From: Candidatus Brevibacterium intestinigallinarum
GTDB lineage: Bacteria; Actinomycetota; Actinomycetes; Actinomycetales; Brevibacteriaceae
Direction of reading: 5' to 3'
DNA: 13,048 nucleotides
NCBI GenBank assembly: GCA_019117325.1
Contig: DWZY01000306.1
Location: 1-13,048 of the forward strand
Made by a program: the position numbers and the translations under genes
Notes under the pieces: model-generated
Told to the model about the DNA's origin: nothing
The model's input: the letters and a program-made list of their open reading frames with translations, nothing else
Database searches by the model: none
Shown here: positions 1 to 7,256 of the stretch, in pieces
How positions within the stretch are numbered: position 1 is the stretch's first letter
How the letters are laid out: the number at the start of each line of letters is the position of its first letter

Positions 1-6
1 GGTGTC

Positions 7-15
7 GAGTGCTAA
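7..15 (+). promoter_or_regulatory. Right half of a CIRCE operator (HrcA binding site)
   Basis: GAGTGCTAA at this position is an exact match to the right arm of the CIRCE element (TTAGCACTC-N9-GAGTGCTAA), bound by the heat-shock repressor HrcA. The left arm and most of the 9-nt spacer lie before base 1, so only half is visible. It sits 133 nt before the groEL start, which fits HrcA control of groEL. The groEL promoter is presumably also outside the window or overlaps the element. Confidence 0.85.
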
Positions 16-148
16 AAGTAGTGTGTGATCCTCGCTCATCACTGAGGGCTCTGCACCCTGCGGAAGGGAGCAGCGGACAGGGCCCCGCCGTCGCGGGCAT
101 GATGGCGCGAGGGGGACATCCACCCCGAAAAGGGAGGCAGCAAGCCAC

Positions 149-1786
<1,638 letters not shown>

Positions 1787-1807
1787 CCCACCGCGCACCC
1801 GCGCAGC

Positions 1808-1851
1808 GCAGGGGCGGGGGCGGATCCTTCGGGATCTGTCCCCGCCCCTGC
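1808..1851 (+). terminator. Strong hairpin terminator of groEL with TTCG tetraloop
   Basis: Bases 1808-1827 pair with 1832-1851 as a continuous 20-bp stem: 12 bp of GCAGGGGCGGGG/CCCCGCCCCTGC, then three pairs including two G-U wobbles, then GATCC/GGATC closed by a TTCG loop. The C(UUCG)G tetraloop is known to be exceptionally stable. No T-tract follows, as is usual for actinobacterial terminators. It begins 21 nt after the groEL stop. Confidence 0.85.
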
Positions 1852-1925
1852 GGCATTCACGGACCGGGCTGCGGCACTCACCAGTGGGAGGGAACCGTGC
1901 GGCGCCCGTGAACGCAGCAGAGGCG

Positions 1926-2003
1926 TCAGTCGCCGGATCCGCCCTCCAGCTCGCGGTACTCCCGCGCCCGCCGGGTGAGCTCGCGTCGACGCTGCTCGAT
2001 CAC
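1926..2003 (-). other. Possible very small ORF or decayed gene end in the groEL-tauE gap
   Basis: The 352-nt gap between groEL and the TauE gene holds the groEL terminator, the operator/promoter at 2103-2132 and otherwise no convincing gene. On the minus strand the frame ending at the TGA at 1926-1928 has a coding look: from a GTG at 2001-2003 it reads VIEQRRRELTRRAREYRELE followed by GGSGD, with mostly G or C at third positions. The frame stays open further upstream but I see no ATG, GTG or TTG with a ribosome binding site there. It could be the remnant of a divergent gene, such as a regulator matching the operator, or chance. Confidence is low. Confidence 0.15.
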
Positions 2004-2102
2004 CTGGCTGTGCGGTGCCTGCGCGGGTCGAGGCGGAAGCGCGACCCGATCGTCTCCTGCGACAAAGCAGAACCTTCGTCCCCGATCGTGGGCCGGACAC
2101 CT

Positions 2103-2123
2103 GCTTGTGCATGATGCACAAGC
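2103..2123. promoter_or_regulatory. 21-bp palindrome, candidate operator before the TauE gene
   Basis: GCTTGTGCAT at 2103-2112 and ATGCACAAGC at 2114-2123 are exact reverse complements around a single central G. The palindrome ends 15 nt before the TauE start and covers the likely -35 region of its promoter, the typical position for a repressor operator. The symmetry and short spacer suit a dimeric helix-turn-helix regulator (GntR, TetR or MarR class). The regulator gene is not visible in this window. Confidence 0.6.
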
Positions 2124-2132
2124 CCCTAGAGT
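2105..2132 (+). promoter_or_regulatory. Probable leaderless promoter of the TauE gene
   Basis: TAGAGT at 2127-2132 matches the actinobacterial -10 pattern TANNNT and ends 6 nt before the ATG at 2139. Transcription would then start at or very near the A of the start codon, giving a leaderless mRNA. TTGTGC at 2105-2110 is a plausible -35 with a 16-nt spacer. No usable Shine-Dalgarno is present: GAGGG at 2133-2137 lies only 1 nt from the ATG, which supports leaderless translation. Confidence 0.5.
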
Positions 2133-2138
2133 GAGGGC

Positions 2139-2885
2139 ATGGGCCCCGTCATCTTCCTCATCCTGCTGGCCGTCCTCATCGGATCGCTCTCGCAGCGTGT
2201 CACTGGAATGGGATTCGCCATGGTGTCGGCCCCGTTCCTCGTCCTGCTCATGGACCCCATCGCCGGAGTCGTCCTCGTGAATCTGTGCGGGATCGCGTCA
2301 TCCGTTCTCGTGCTGTCGCGGACCCACCGTGAGGTCGACTGGTCACTCGCGTGGAAGCTCATCGTCACCGCGGTCGTGGGAACGGTGCCCGGCGCGCTCC
2401 TGGCGCTTGCACTGCCGGGCCACGCGCTGGAGATCCTCATCGGTGCCCTTGTCGTCGTGTCACTCACCAGTTCGCTGGTCCTCACTCGCTTCACGCGACC
2501 GGTTCGCCTGGGCGTCCCCGCGATCGCGACAGCGGGCCTGGCCGCGGGCGCGATGAGTTCTGCGGCAGGGGTGGGCGGTCCCGCCCTGTCGACCCTGGCA
2601 CTCCTGACGCGCTGGGAGCAGAGGTCGTTCGCGGCCACGATCCAGCCTGTCTTCGTCGCGGTGTCCTCCAGCGCCGTCGCCTCGAAGCTCGTGTTCGACC
2701 ACGACGCCTGGCCGGGGCTCGCCGGGTCGACGTGGGTGCTCATCCTCGTCGCGCTGGCTGCAGGTCAGCTGCTGGGGGAGTGGCTCGCACGCATCGTGTC
2801 CGTGTCCGCAGCGCGCGCGGGGATGCTGGTCCTGGCGTTCCTGGGCGGCTTCCTCACGATCGCGCGAGGACTGGGCCTCATGTGA
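2139..2885 (+). CDS. TauE/SafE-family membrane permease (sulfite exporter-like)
   Basis: The 248-residue protein is almost entirely hydrophobic, with about eight membrane segments in two homologous halves, as in the TauE/SafE (formerly DUF81) family. The first half opens with IGSLSQRVTGMGFAMVSAPF, the characteristic G-rich helix of the family. The second-half counterpart is GLAAGAMSSAAGVGGPALST around residues 134-153. Family members export small organic or sulfur anions such as sulfite, sulfoacetate or taurine-derived products, or are proposed importers of sulfur compounds; the substrate cannot be read from this sequence. The gene appears monocistronic. A palindromic operator candidate covers its promoter and the mRNA is probably leaderless. 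No sulfur-metabolism gene is nearby to suggest a substrate. Confidence 0.9.
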   Translation: MGPVIFLILLAVLIGSLSQRVTGMGFAMVSAPFLVLLMDPIAGVVLVNLCGIASSVLVLSRTHREVDWSLAWKLIVTAVVGTVPGALLALALPGHALEILIGALVVVSLTSSLVLTRFTRPVRLGVPAIATAGLAAGAMSSAAGVGGPALSTLALLTRWEQRSFAATIQPVFVAVSSSAVASKLVFDHDAWPGLAGSTWVLILVALAAGQLLGEWLARIVSVSAARAGMLVLAFLGGFLTIARGLGLM

Positions 2886-2908
2886 GAGGTGAGAGCACTG
2901 AGCCTCAC

Positions 2909-2960
2909 GTGAGCGGTGGGCCGCGCCTGTGCCGGTGAGCGGGTGGCCGCACCTGCGCCG
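2909..2960 (+). repeat. Two tandem copies of a 26-bp sequence
   Basis: Copy 1 (2909-2934) and copy 2 (2935-2960) both begin GTGAGCGG and end in GCCG, and agree at 22 of 26 positions. A 10-bp palindrome CTCACGTGAG at 2904-2913 overlaps the start of copy 1. A related CCTCATGTGAG also spans the end of the TauE gene. The repeat is non-coding and its role is unknown. Confidence 0.7.
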
Positions 2961-2980
2961 GCCTGCGCTGACAAGCACAT

Positions 2981-3002
2981 CTGAGGCGGACTGACCGCTC
3001 AG
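2981..3002 (+). terminator. Weak hairpin, possible terminator of the TauE gene
   Basis: CTGAGGCGG at 2981-2989 pairs with CCGCTCAG at 2995-3002 as an 8-bp stem with one bulged G and a 5-nt loop. It lies about 95 nt after the TauE stop and before the promoter of the next gene. No T-run follows. Confidence 0.4.
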
Positions 3003-3020
3003 AACGCATACAGGATGGGC

Positions 3021-3029
3021 TGGGATACT
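3021..3029 (+). promoter_or_regulatory. Candidate extended -10 promoter for the membrane protein/S4 pair
   Basis: TGGGATACT is close to an extended -10 element (TGN followed by a TATAAT-like hexamer, here GATACT). It would give a leader of about 70 nt before the start at 3108. No convincing -35 is seen at the usual distance. Confidence 0.3.
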
Positions 3030-3107
3030 TGAACCCGGAACGACACGGGTGCCCGCGCCGCCGAGTGCGCGCGACCCGTGGTCTCGCTGTCAGAAAGGTC
3101 CGCCAGG

Positions 3108-3926
3108 ATGATGTCCGTCGTGTTCTTCCTGCTGCTCGCGGGTATCGCCGCCGCATTCCTCATGGGTTCACGACGGCAGAAGGCACGGGAGCTGGAGGAA
3201 CGGGCCGAAGAGCTGGAGCGCGTCAAGAAGACCGTCGAGGAGGACGTCGTCGCCTTCGGCGAGGAAGTGGCGGACCTGGACCTCATCACGGCTGGCGTGC
3301 AGCTGGACGAGGGCGGTCGACAGGACTACTCCCGCGCGATCGACGAGTACGACCGCGCGAAGGACCTGCTGGATCGCATCACTGAACCGCAGCAGGTCGC
3401 TCACGTGACGGAGGCGATCGAGGATGGTCGCTACGCCGCGAAGTGCGTGCGCGCCCGCGTCGAGGGCACTCCGCTGCCCGTGCGGCGCCCGCCCTGCTTC
3501 TTCAACCCCCAGCACGGTCCGTCTGTCGAGGACGTCGACTGGGCGCCCGTGGGCGGCCAGCCGCGTCCCGTGCCGGTGTGTGCGGCGGACGCGGAGCGCG
3601 TGAGCTGCGGAGCGGAACCTGCCGTCCGCACGGTGCCCGTGGGCAACGGCCTGCAGCGCCGCGCGTACTGGGAGGCCGGACCGGCCTACGCGGAGTACAA
3701 CCGCGGGTACTTCAACTCGTACGCAGGCTCGGGCCTGCTGCCCGGTGTCCTCATGGGCGCCATGATGTTCGGCGGCTTCGGCGGAGGCTGGGACGGCGGC
3801 ATGGACGGCGGCGACATGGGCGGCGGCGACATGGGCGGCGGTGACATGGGCGGCGGCGATTTCGGTGGTGGCGACTTCGGTGGCGACATGGGCGGCGGCT
3901 TCGACTTCGGAGGACTCGACTTCTGA
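3108..3926 (+). CDS. Membrane-anchored coiled-coil protein with Gly-rich tail, function unknown
   Basis: Residues 3-19 form one hydrophobic segment, followed by a basic stop (SRRQK) and a charged coiled-coil stretch at about 25-60. The middle carries PPCFFNPQHGPS (128-139) and GGQPRPVPVCAADAER (149-164), then a YWEAGPAYAEYNRGYF block. The tail from about 221 is almost only Gly, Asp, Met and Phe. From memory, the Cys-containing block resembles the C-terminal half of uncharacterised streptomycete membrane proteins that also end in Gly-rich tails; I cannot verify this. The chosen ATG has AGAAAGG at 3092-3098, 9 nt upstream. An in-frame GTG at 3078 would put that Shine-Dalgarno inside the gene, so it is rejected. 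The next codon is also ATG. The product is 272 residues. The gene is translationally coupled to the S4 gene. The charged part probably faces the cytoplasm after an N-out anchor, but topology is uncertain. Confidence 0.8.
   Translation: MMSVVFFLLLAGIAAAFLMGSRRQKARELEERAEELERVKKTVEEDVVAFGEEVADLDLITAGVQLDEGGRQDYSRAIDEYDRAKDLLDRITEPQQVAHVTEAIEDGRYAAKCVRARVEGTPLPVRRPPCFFNPQHGPSVEDVDWAPVGGQPRPVPVCAADAERVSCGAEPAVRTVPVGNGLQRRAYWEAGPAYAEYNRGYFNSYAGSGLLPGVLMGAMMFGGFGGGWDGGMDGGDMGGGDMGGGDMGGGDFGGGDFGGDMGGGFDFGGLDF
3813..3899 (+). repeat. In-gene 15-nt tandem repeats coding DMGGG/DFGGG
   Basis: Protein residues 236-264 are three DMGGG units, one DFGGG, one shortened DFGG and one DMGGG. At DNA level the units are variants of GACATGGGCGGCGGC. 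The array is in frame, so gain or loss of a unit changes only the tail length. It resembles the GGM tail of groEL in composition. Confidence 0.85.
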
Positions 3927-4159
3927 TGCGTGAGAAGCACATTCCCGCGATCGAGATCCGCGACGAGGCGATCACGCTGGGTCAGCTGCTCAAGCTCCAC
4001 GGGATCGCCGGCACCGGCGCCGAGGCGAAGGACATGCTGGCGGCTGAGGCCGTGCAGGTCAACGATGCGATCGAGACCCGACGCGGGGCGAAGATCCGCC
4101 CGGGCGACGTCGTCGACGCAGCCGGCGAGGTCTTCACCGTCGTGACCCGCGCGGACTGA
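3926..4159 (+). CDS. Small S4-domain RNA-binding protein (YaaA/YbcJ-like)
   Basis: The 77-residue protein is a single S4 fold. EAITLGQLLKLHGIAGTGAEAK at 14-35 is the first helix pair, followed by the strand VQVNDAIETRRGAKIRPGD, the classic S4 motif in which a basic hairpin binds structured RNA. Stand-alone S4 proteins of this size (S4_2 family) bind rRNA or tRNA-like structures; the exact target of this one is unknown. The ATG overlaps the upstream stop as TGATG (1-nt overlap), and no separate Shine-Dalgarno is needed if ribosomes re-initiate. The upstream glycine-rich membrane protein is therefore likely made in fixed proportion to it. It is not an obvious functional partner, which makes the pairing odd. 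Confidence 0.88.
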   Translation: MREKHIPAIEIRDEAITLGQLLKLHGIAGTGAEAKDMLAAEAVQVNDAIETRRGAKIRPGDVVDAAGEVFTVVTRAD

Positions 4160-4180
4160 CCGACTCTCAGAGGCTCGCTG

Positions 4181-4198
4181 CCAGGGGCACTCCCCTGG
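4181..4198. terminator. Hairpin between convergent genes
   Basis: CCAGGGG at 4181-4187 and CCCCTGG at 4192-4198 form a perfect 7-bp stem with loop CACT, 21 nt after the S4 stop and 46 nt from the end of the converging hydrolase gene. It could serve both directions. Two copies of the 9-nt palindrome CTCTCAGAG flank it at 4164-4172 and 4234-4242. Confidence 0.65.
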
Positions 4199-4244
4199 AG
4201 ACTCTCTCCCAGCGGTTCGTCCCCAGGAACTCTCTCTCAGAGAT

Positions 4245-5312
4245 TCACTCCAGGACGTCGACCTCGTCGACTATGTCCTGGGCGAACGCACGCACCTGAC
4301 GGACGAAGGTGCCCGGCCGCTCGAGGTGGAATCCGTGCCCGGACCGGGCGCGGTAGGTGCGCACATCCGGGAGGAGCTGTGCCGCCCGCGCGGCGTCCGC
4401 ATCATCCATGGCTCCCAGGAGCACGCCCTCATGCGTGTTCCAGTTGCAGTGGATGAGGAGCACGGGCCGTGCCAGGGCGGACAGGGTCTCCGCGTGATCG
4501 AAGAGGTCGTGGAACGACCCGTCGAAGAACGCGAGCCCGAACGCCGGATCGTAGTGCTCCAGGGCCCGGTAGATCTCATTCATGGCCGGCGGCACGTACG
4601 GCAGCACGAGGGGACGGCCGGGGTGCGCCTGATGTCGGCGGAGCGCATCCGATCGCATCCGCTCTCCGACGGGGCCGAGCATTCCGAACAGGAGGCTCCG
4701 CTCCAGCAGGAACGCGGTGACGTCCTGTGCGTCCCCCTCCGTGAGGAAGTCATGGCAGGCCTGCGCCAGCTCCACGTGGTTCCACGTCGTCTCCGCGCGT
4801 GGAAGCACGGAGGAGAAGAGCGGCGGATCCTCGAGCACGACGGCCAGGACCTCGTCCGGACGGGCGGCACCCATCCACGCGGCGATGAGGCCACCGGACG
4901 AGTGGCCGACCACGATGGTCTGCTCGCCGATCACGCCCGCGATGAAGTCCGCGAACAGCTCACCCAGGACGGGTCCGTTGTAGAGCTCCGGATCCCACGC
5001 GGAACCGCCGTGGCCGGGGACGTCGATCGCGAAGACGTGGAAGTCGCGCGACAGGGCCGGCAGCACGGGAGCCCAGGACCACAGGTCGGTGCTCTGGCCG
5101 TGGAGGAGCAGCAGCGGCGGACCCGCGGCGGGTCCCTCGAGGAAGCGCAGCCAGTGCCCGTTCACCATCGTCGTCCGCGAGACGAAGCCAGCCCGCTCGC
5201 TGCGCATGCGGGCGACGGGCTGGTGGAGGAGGTTGCGGGCGGTCCAGATGCCCGCGGTGGTAGCGGCGGCTGCGGCGAGGACCCCGGCGGCCCCTGCTGT
5301 ACGGCGGAGCAT
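4245..5312 (-). CDS. Alpha/beta-fold hydrolase with N-terminal membrane anchor or signal
   Basis: The 355-residue protein has an N-terminal LRRTAGAAGVLAAAAATTAG segment that reads as a signal peptide or membrane anchor. The hydrolase core follows: LLLLHGQSTDLWSW (67-80) carries the oxyanion-hole HG, GHSSGG (136-141) is the nucleophile elbow with Ser138, and SGHGFHLERP (324-333) carries the catalytic His326. The usual GD acid after the sixth strand is replaced by LLIHCNWNTHEG, so the acid residue is unclear; Glu295, Asp303 or Asp304 are candidates. A long cap region lies between about 160 and 270. The ATG at 5312 is chosen because GGGGAGG lies 7 nt upstream. A second ATG six codons earlier would place that site in the coding region. 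It starts 23 nt after the pspAB stop and is probably the last gene of the Psp operon. The substrate is unknown; membrane lipids or quinone-like esters would suit the context but are only guesses. Confidence 0.87.
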   Translation of the reverse strand: MLRRTAGAAGVLAAAAATTAGIWTARNLLHQPVARMRSERAGFVSRTTMVNGHWLRFLEGPAAGPPLLLLHGQSTDLWSWAPVLPALSRDFHVFAIDVPGHGGSAWDPELYNGPVLGELFADFIAGVIGEQTIVVGHSSGGLIAAWMGAARPDEVLAVVLEDPPLFSSVLPRAETTWNHVELAQACHDFLTEGDAQDVTAFLLERSLLFGMLGPVGERMRSDALRRHQAHPGRPLVLPYVPPAMNEIYRALEHYDPAFGLAFFDGSFHDLFDHAETLSALARPVLLIHCNWNTHEGVLLGAMDDADAARAAQLLPDVRTYRARSGHGFHLERPGTFVRQVRAFAQDIVDEVDVLE

Positions 5313-5335
5313 CGCGGAACCTCCCCGCATCGGGA

Positions 5336-5911
5336 TCAGCGCTCCATTCCCGGCGCGTCCCACAGCGGCGACCATTTCGACATGTCGGACTCGACTGGCA
5401 GGTCCTCGTCGAGGGTCCCGCGCAGCTGGATCTCGAGGGCGCTGTCGCGCTGGTGCTTGCCCACCTGCACGAACGGGTAGAACGTGCCGCGCTTGTAGAG
5501 GTAGACGAGGGCGATCGTCCGCCCGTCCGTCGCACGGAAGTACACGGTCGAGCACAGGAGCATGGGGCCGAAGCCCTGCGCCTCCAGTGCGGCGTTCACG
5601 GCATGGAGGCTGGTGACCAGGTCGGGCGTGCTGATGGCCTGCTGGGACACGACCTGCCAGGTGTAGCCGAAGCCGTCGTTGACCTGCTCGACGTCCGTGT
5701 TGGGATCCGCTGCGATGAGCGCGCGGGCCTCCTGCTCGGCCCGGTCGAACGCCCCGCCCTCCACCTCGCGGAAGGCGACGGCACCGACGCCGGTCGGAAC
5801 GATGCCGGACCGGGCCTCCAGTGTGAGCGCGGCCGGCGGCACGGCGAAGAGATCGTCCAGGTTGGGCTCCTTGGGCTTCGAGCGGCCCAGCAGCGCATCG
5901 AGGAATCCCAT
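5336..5911 (-). CDS. pspAB: PspA-associated protein PspAB
   Basis: This 191-residue soluble protein starts MGFLDALLGRSKPKEPNLDD and has the motifs NDGFGYTWQVV (78-88), TSLHAVNAALEAQGFGPMLL and IALVYLYKRGTFYPFVQVG (133-151), the pattern I recognise from the actinobacterial protein annotated PspAB beside PspA, PspAA and HtpX. Its molecular role is not established; the fold may resemble type III secretion chaperone-like or SseB-like modules. The start has GAAAGG 10 nt upstream. A longer open frame extends upstream to 6085 but only as an antisense-type overlap with htpX. It is separated from htpX by 58 nt containing a GC hairpin. Genetic context supports a role in the membrane-stress response. 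Confidence 0.88.
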   Translation of the reverse strand: MGFLDALLGRSKPKEPNLDDLFAVPPAALTLEARSGIVPTGVGAVAFREVEGGAFDRAEQEARALIAADPNTDVEQVNDGFGYTWQVVSQQAISTPDLVTSLHAVNAALEAQGFGPMLLCSTVYFRATDGRTIALVYLYKRGTFYPFVQVGKHQRDSALEIQLRGTLDEDLPVESDMSKWSPLWDAPGMER

Positions 5912-5930
5912 GGCTGATCCTTTCGTGGGT

Positions 5931-5960
5931 GCCGCCGCGGCAGGGGTGCTGTGCGGCGGC
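5931..5960 (-). other. GC-rich hairpin between htpX and pspAB
   Basis: GCCGCCGC at 5931-5938 and GCGGCGGC at 5953-5960 form an 8-bp all-GC stem with a 14-nt loop. It lies 9 nt after the htpX stop in transcript direction and ends a few bases before the pspAB Shine-Dalgarno. It could be an attenuator, an RNA-processing barrier, or simply protect the upstream message. Confidence 0.45.
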
Positions 5961-5969
5961 GCGTGCGGC

Positions 5970-6854
5970 TCAGAGGTCGGTGGAGAGCTGGCGGCTGATC
6001 CGCTCCAGCTGTGCCAGGCGCTTCTCGAGGCTGGGGTGCGTGGAGAAGAGGCTGCCCACGTTGAAGAAGGCGAGGTGCGCGGCACCGGAGGCAGCCCGCA
6101 GGTCCTTCTGCGGCATCCGCTGCGTCTGCCCGCTGATCTTCACGAGTGCGGAGGCGAGCGTCGAGGGGCTGCCGGTCAGCAGTGCGGCGGCGCGGTCCGC
6201 GGCCAGCTCCCGATAGCGGGACAGGACGCGGATGAGGAGGAAGCTGAGCGCGTAGACGACGACGCCCACCAGCATGAGCACCAGCTGGATGGGCACGCCG
6301 TTGTTGTTGCGGTTGCCACTGGTGAAGAGGAAGCTGCGCATCATGAGGCTCGCGACGACGCCGGTGACGCCGGCGACGGTCATGACGGTCACGTCCCGGT
6401 GGGCGACGTGGGAGAGCTCGTGCGCCAGCACCGCCTCGACCTCCTTGGGCTCCAGCTCGTTGAGGAGGCCCCGGGTGACGGCGATGACGGAGTGCTCGGG
6501 GGAGCGGCCCGTGGCGAATGCGTTGGGAACCTGCGTGTCCGCGAAGGCGACGCGGGGCTTCGTCATGTCCGCCTGCTGGCACAGGCGGTCTACGAGGCTG
6601 TGGAGCTCAGGAGCCTGCTCGGGCGTCACGACGCGCGCGCCCATCGCGCGCATGGCGACGGAGTCGGAGAAGTACCACTGGAACCAGAAGAGGCCCGCGG
6701 ACAGGAGGATCGCGATGACGACGCCCCCGGCGCTCTGTCCCAGGATCCACCAGATCGCCAGGATGAGGACCACGTAGAGCAGCCCGTTGAGGAACATCGT
6801 CAGCCCCATCCGGGTGGACAGGCCTGCGTCCTTGGGGAATCTGGTCCGGGCCAC
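5970..6854 (-). CDS. htpX: Membrane zinc metalloprotease HtpX
   Basis: HtpX is an integral-membrane M48 peptidase that degrades damaged membrane proteins. The 294-residue product has two N-terminal hydrophobic segments (about 18-38 and 43-60), NAFATG (111-116), the zinc motif HELSH with His145, Glu146 and His149, the following HRD (152-154), two more membrane segments (about 156-174 and 188-211), and RYRELAAD with the third ligand Glu216. It ends with FSTHPSLEKRLAQLERI, a family signature. The start is GTG at 6854 with GAAAGGAG 5 nt upstream. Another in-frame GTG at 6869 lies inside that Shine-Dalgarno region and is rejected; the resulting N-terminus MARTRFPKD is typical. It sits 117 nt after pspAA, with a strong hairpin in between. 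Full catalytic set present, so active. Confidence 0.96.
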   Translation of the reverse strand: MARTRFPKDAGLSTRMGLTMFLNGLLYVVLILAIWWILGQSAGGVVIAILLSAGLFWFQWYFSDSVAMRAMGARVVTPEQAPELHSLVDRLCQQADMTKPRVAFADTQVPNAFATGRSPEHSVIAVTRGLLNELEPKEVEAVLAHELSHVAHRDVTVMTVAGVTGVVASLMMRSFLFTSGNRNNNGVPIQLVLMLVGVVVYALSFLLIRVLSRYRELAADRAAALLTGSPSTLASALVKISGQTQRMPQKDLRAASGAAHLAFFNVGSLFSTHPSLEKRLAQLERISRQLSTDL

Positions 6855-6933
6855 TGAGGCTCCTTTCACTGGTGTGTCCGCGGTGCGGGGTGCCCGTGGA
6901 GGGCTGCAGCGAACCGCGGGTGCTGCGGTGGCG

Positions 6934-6963
6934 GAGGGCCGGCACCGTGGGGTGCCGGCCCTC
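6934..6963 (-). terminator. 13-bp hairpin between pspAA and htpX
   Basis: GAGGGCCGGCACC at 6934-6946 and GGTGCCGGCCCTC at 6951-6963 pair perfectly over 13 bp with loop GTGG. In transcript direction it begins 8 nt after the pspAA stop. There is no U-tract. It may act as a partial terminator or 3'-end stabiliser for a short pspA-pspAA message. No clear htpX promoter was seen in the remaining 80 nt, so some read-through is likely. Confidence 0.7.
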
Positions 6964-6971
6964 GCCGTGCC

Positions 6972-7256
6972 TCAGTCCCCGTTGGGGATGAAGCCGTCGC
7001 CGTTCAGCAGCTCCCGGATGTCGTCCAGGGTCGCGTCCGCGGACGGGACGACGACGTCGGACGCGCCCAGGTAGTCGTCCGCGACGGGGGTCGCCTTCTC
7101 GATGATGAAGGTGTGCAGATCGGTCAGTGCCTGACGCACGGCGGCGTCGTCACCGCTCTCGAAGGCGCGCTCCACCTCATCGTCGAAGCCCTGCAGCGCG
7201 CTCGACTCGACATCGGACACGTCGAACTGGCCCTCGCCCATGATGCGGATGATCAT
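6972..7256 (-). CDS. pspAA: PspA-associated protein PspAA
   Basis: The small acidic protein of 94 residues starts MIIRIMGEGQFDVSD, followed by the pattern LxxFDDEVERAFESGD, and ends with DVVVPSADATLDDIRELLN. This is the signature of PspAA, the domain found next to PspA in actinobacteria and also archaea. It is thought to work with PspA in membrane stress, possibly as a regulator; the mechanism is unknown. Its ATG overlaps the pspA stop by 4 nt (ATGA), indicating translational coupling and a fixed ratio to PspA. No signal peptide or membrane segment is present. Confidence 0.93.
   Translation of the reverse strand: MIIRIMGEGQFDVSDVESSALQGFDDEVERAFESGDDAAVRQALTDLHTFIIEKATPVADDYLGASDVVVPSADATLDDIRELLNGDGFIPNGD

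Noticed and set aside
3078..3107. Upstream GTG start for the glycine-rich membrane protein
   Set aside because: The clear Shine-Dalgarno AGAAAGG lies downstream of this GTG and is correctly spaced for the ATG at 3108.
3813..3899. CRISPR-like regular repeat
   Set aside because: The units are contiguous, in frame with a gene and coding for DMGGG; there are no spacers.
5313..5330. Alternative ATG for the hydrolase six codons upstream
   Set aside because: It would put the good GGGGAGG ribosome binding site inside the gene; kept only as a possible alternative.
4326..5480. Plus-strand open frame of 384 codons
   Set aside because: Antisense to the hydrolase and the end of pspAB; composition is that of a shadow frame.
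5679..6857. Plus-strand open frame of 392 codons
   Set aside because: Antisense to pspAB and htpX; no start signal and no domain.
6855..6869. Upstream GTG start for htpX
   Set aside because: This GTG immediately precedes and overlaps the GAAAGGAG Shine-Dalgarno that serves the GTG at 6854.
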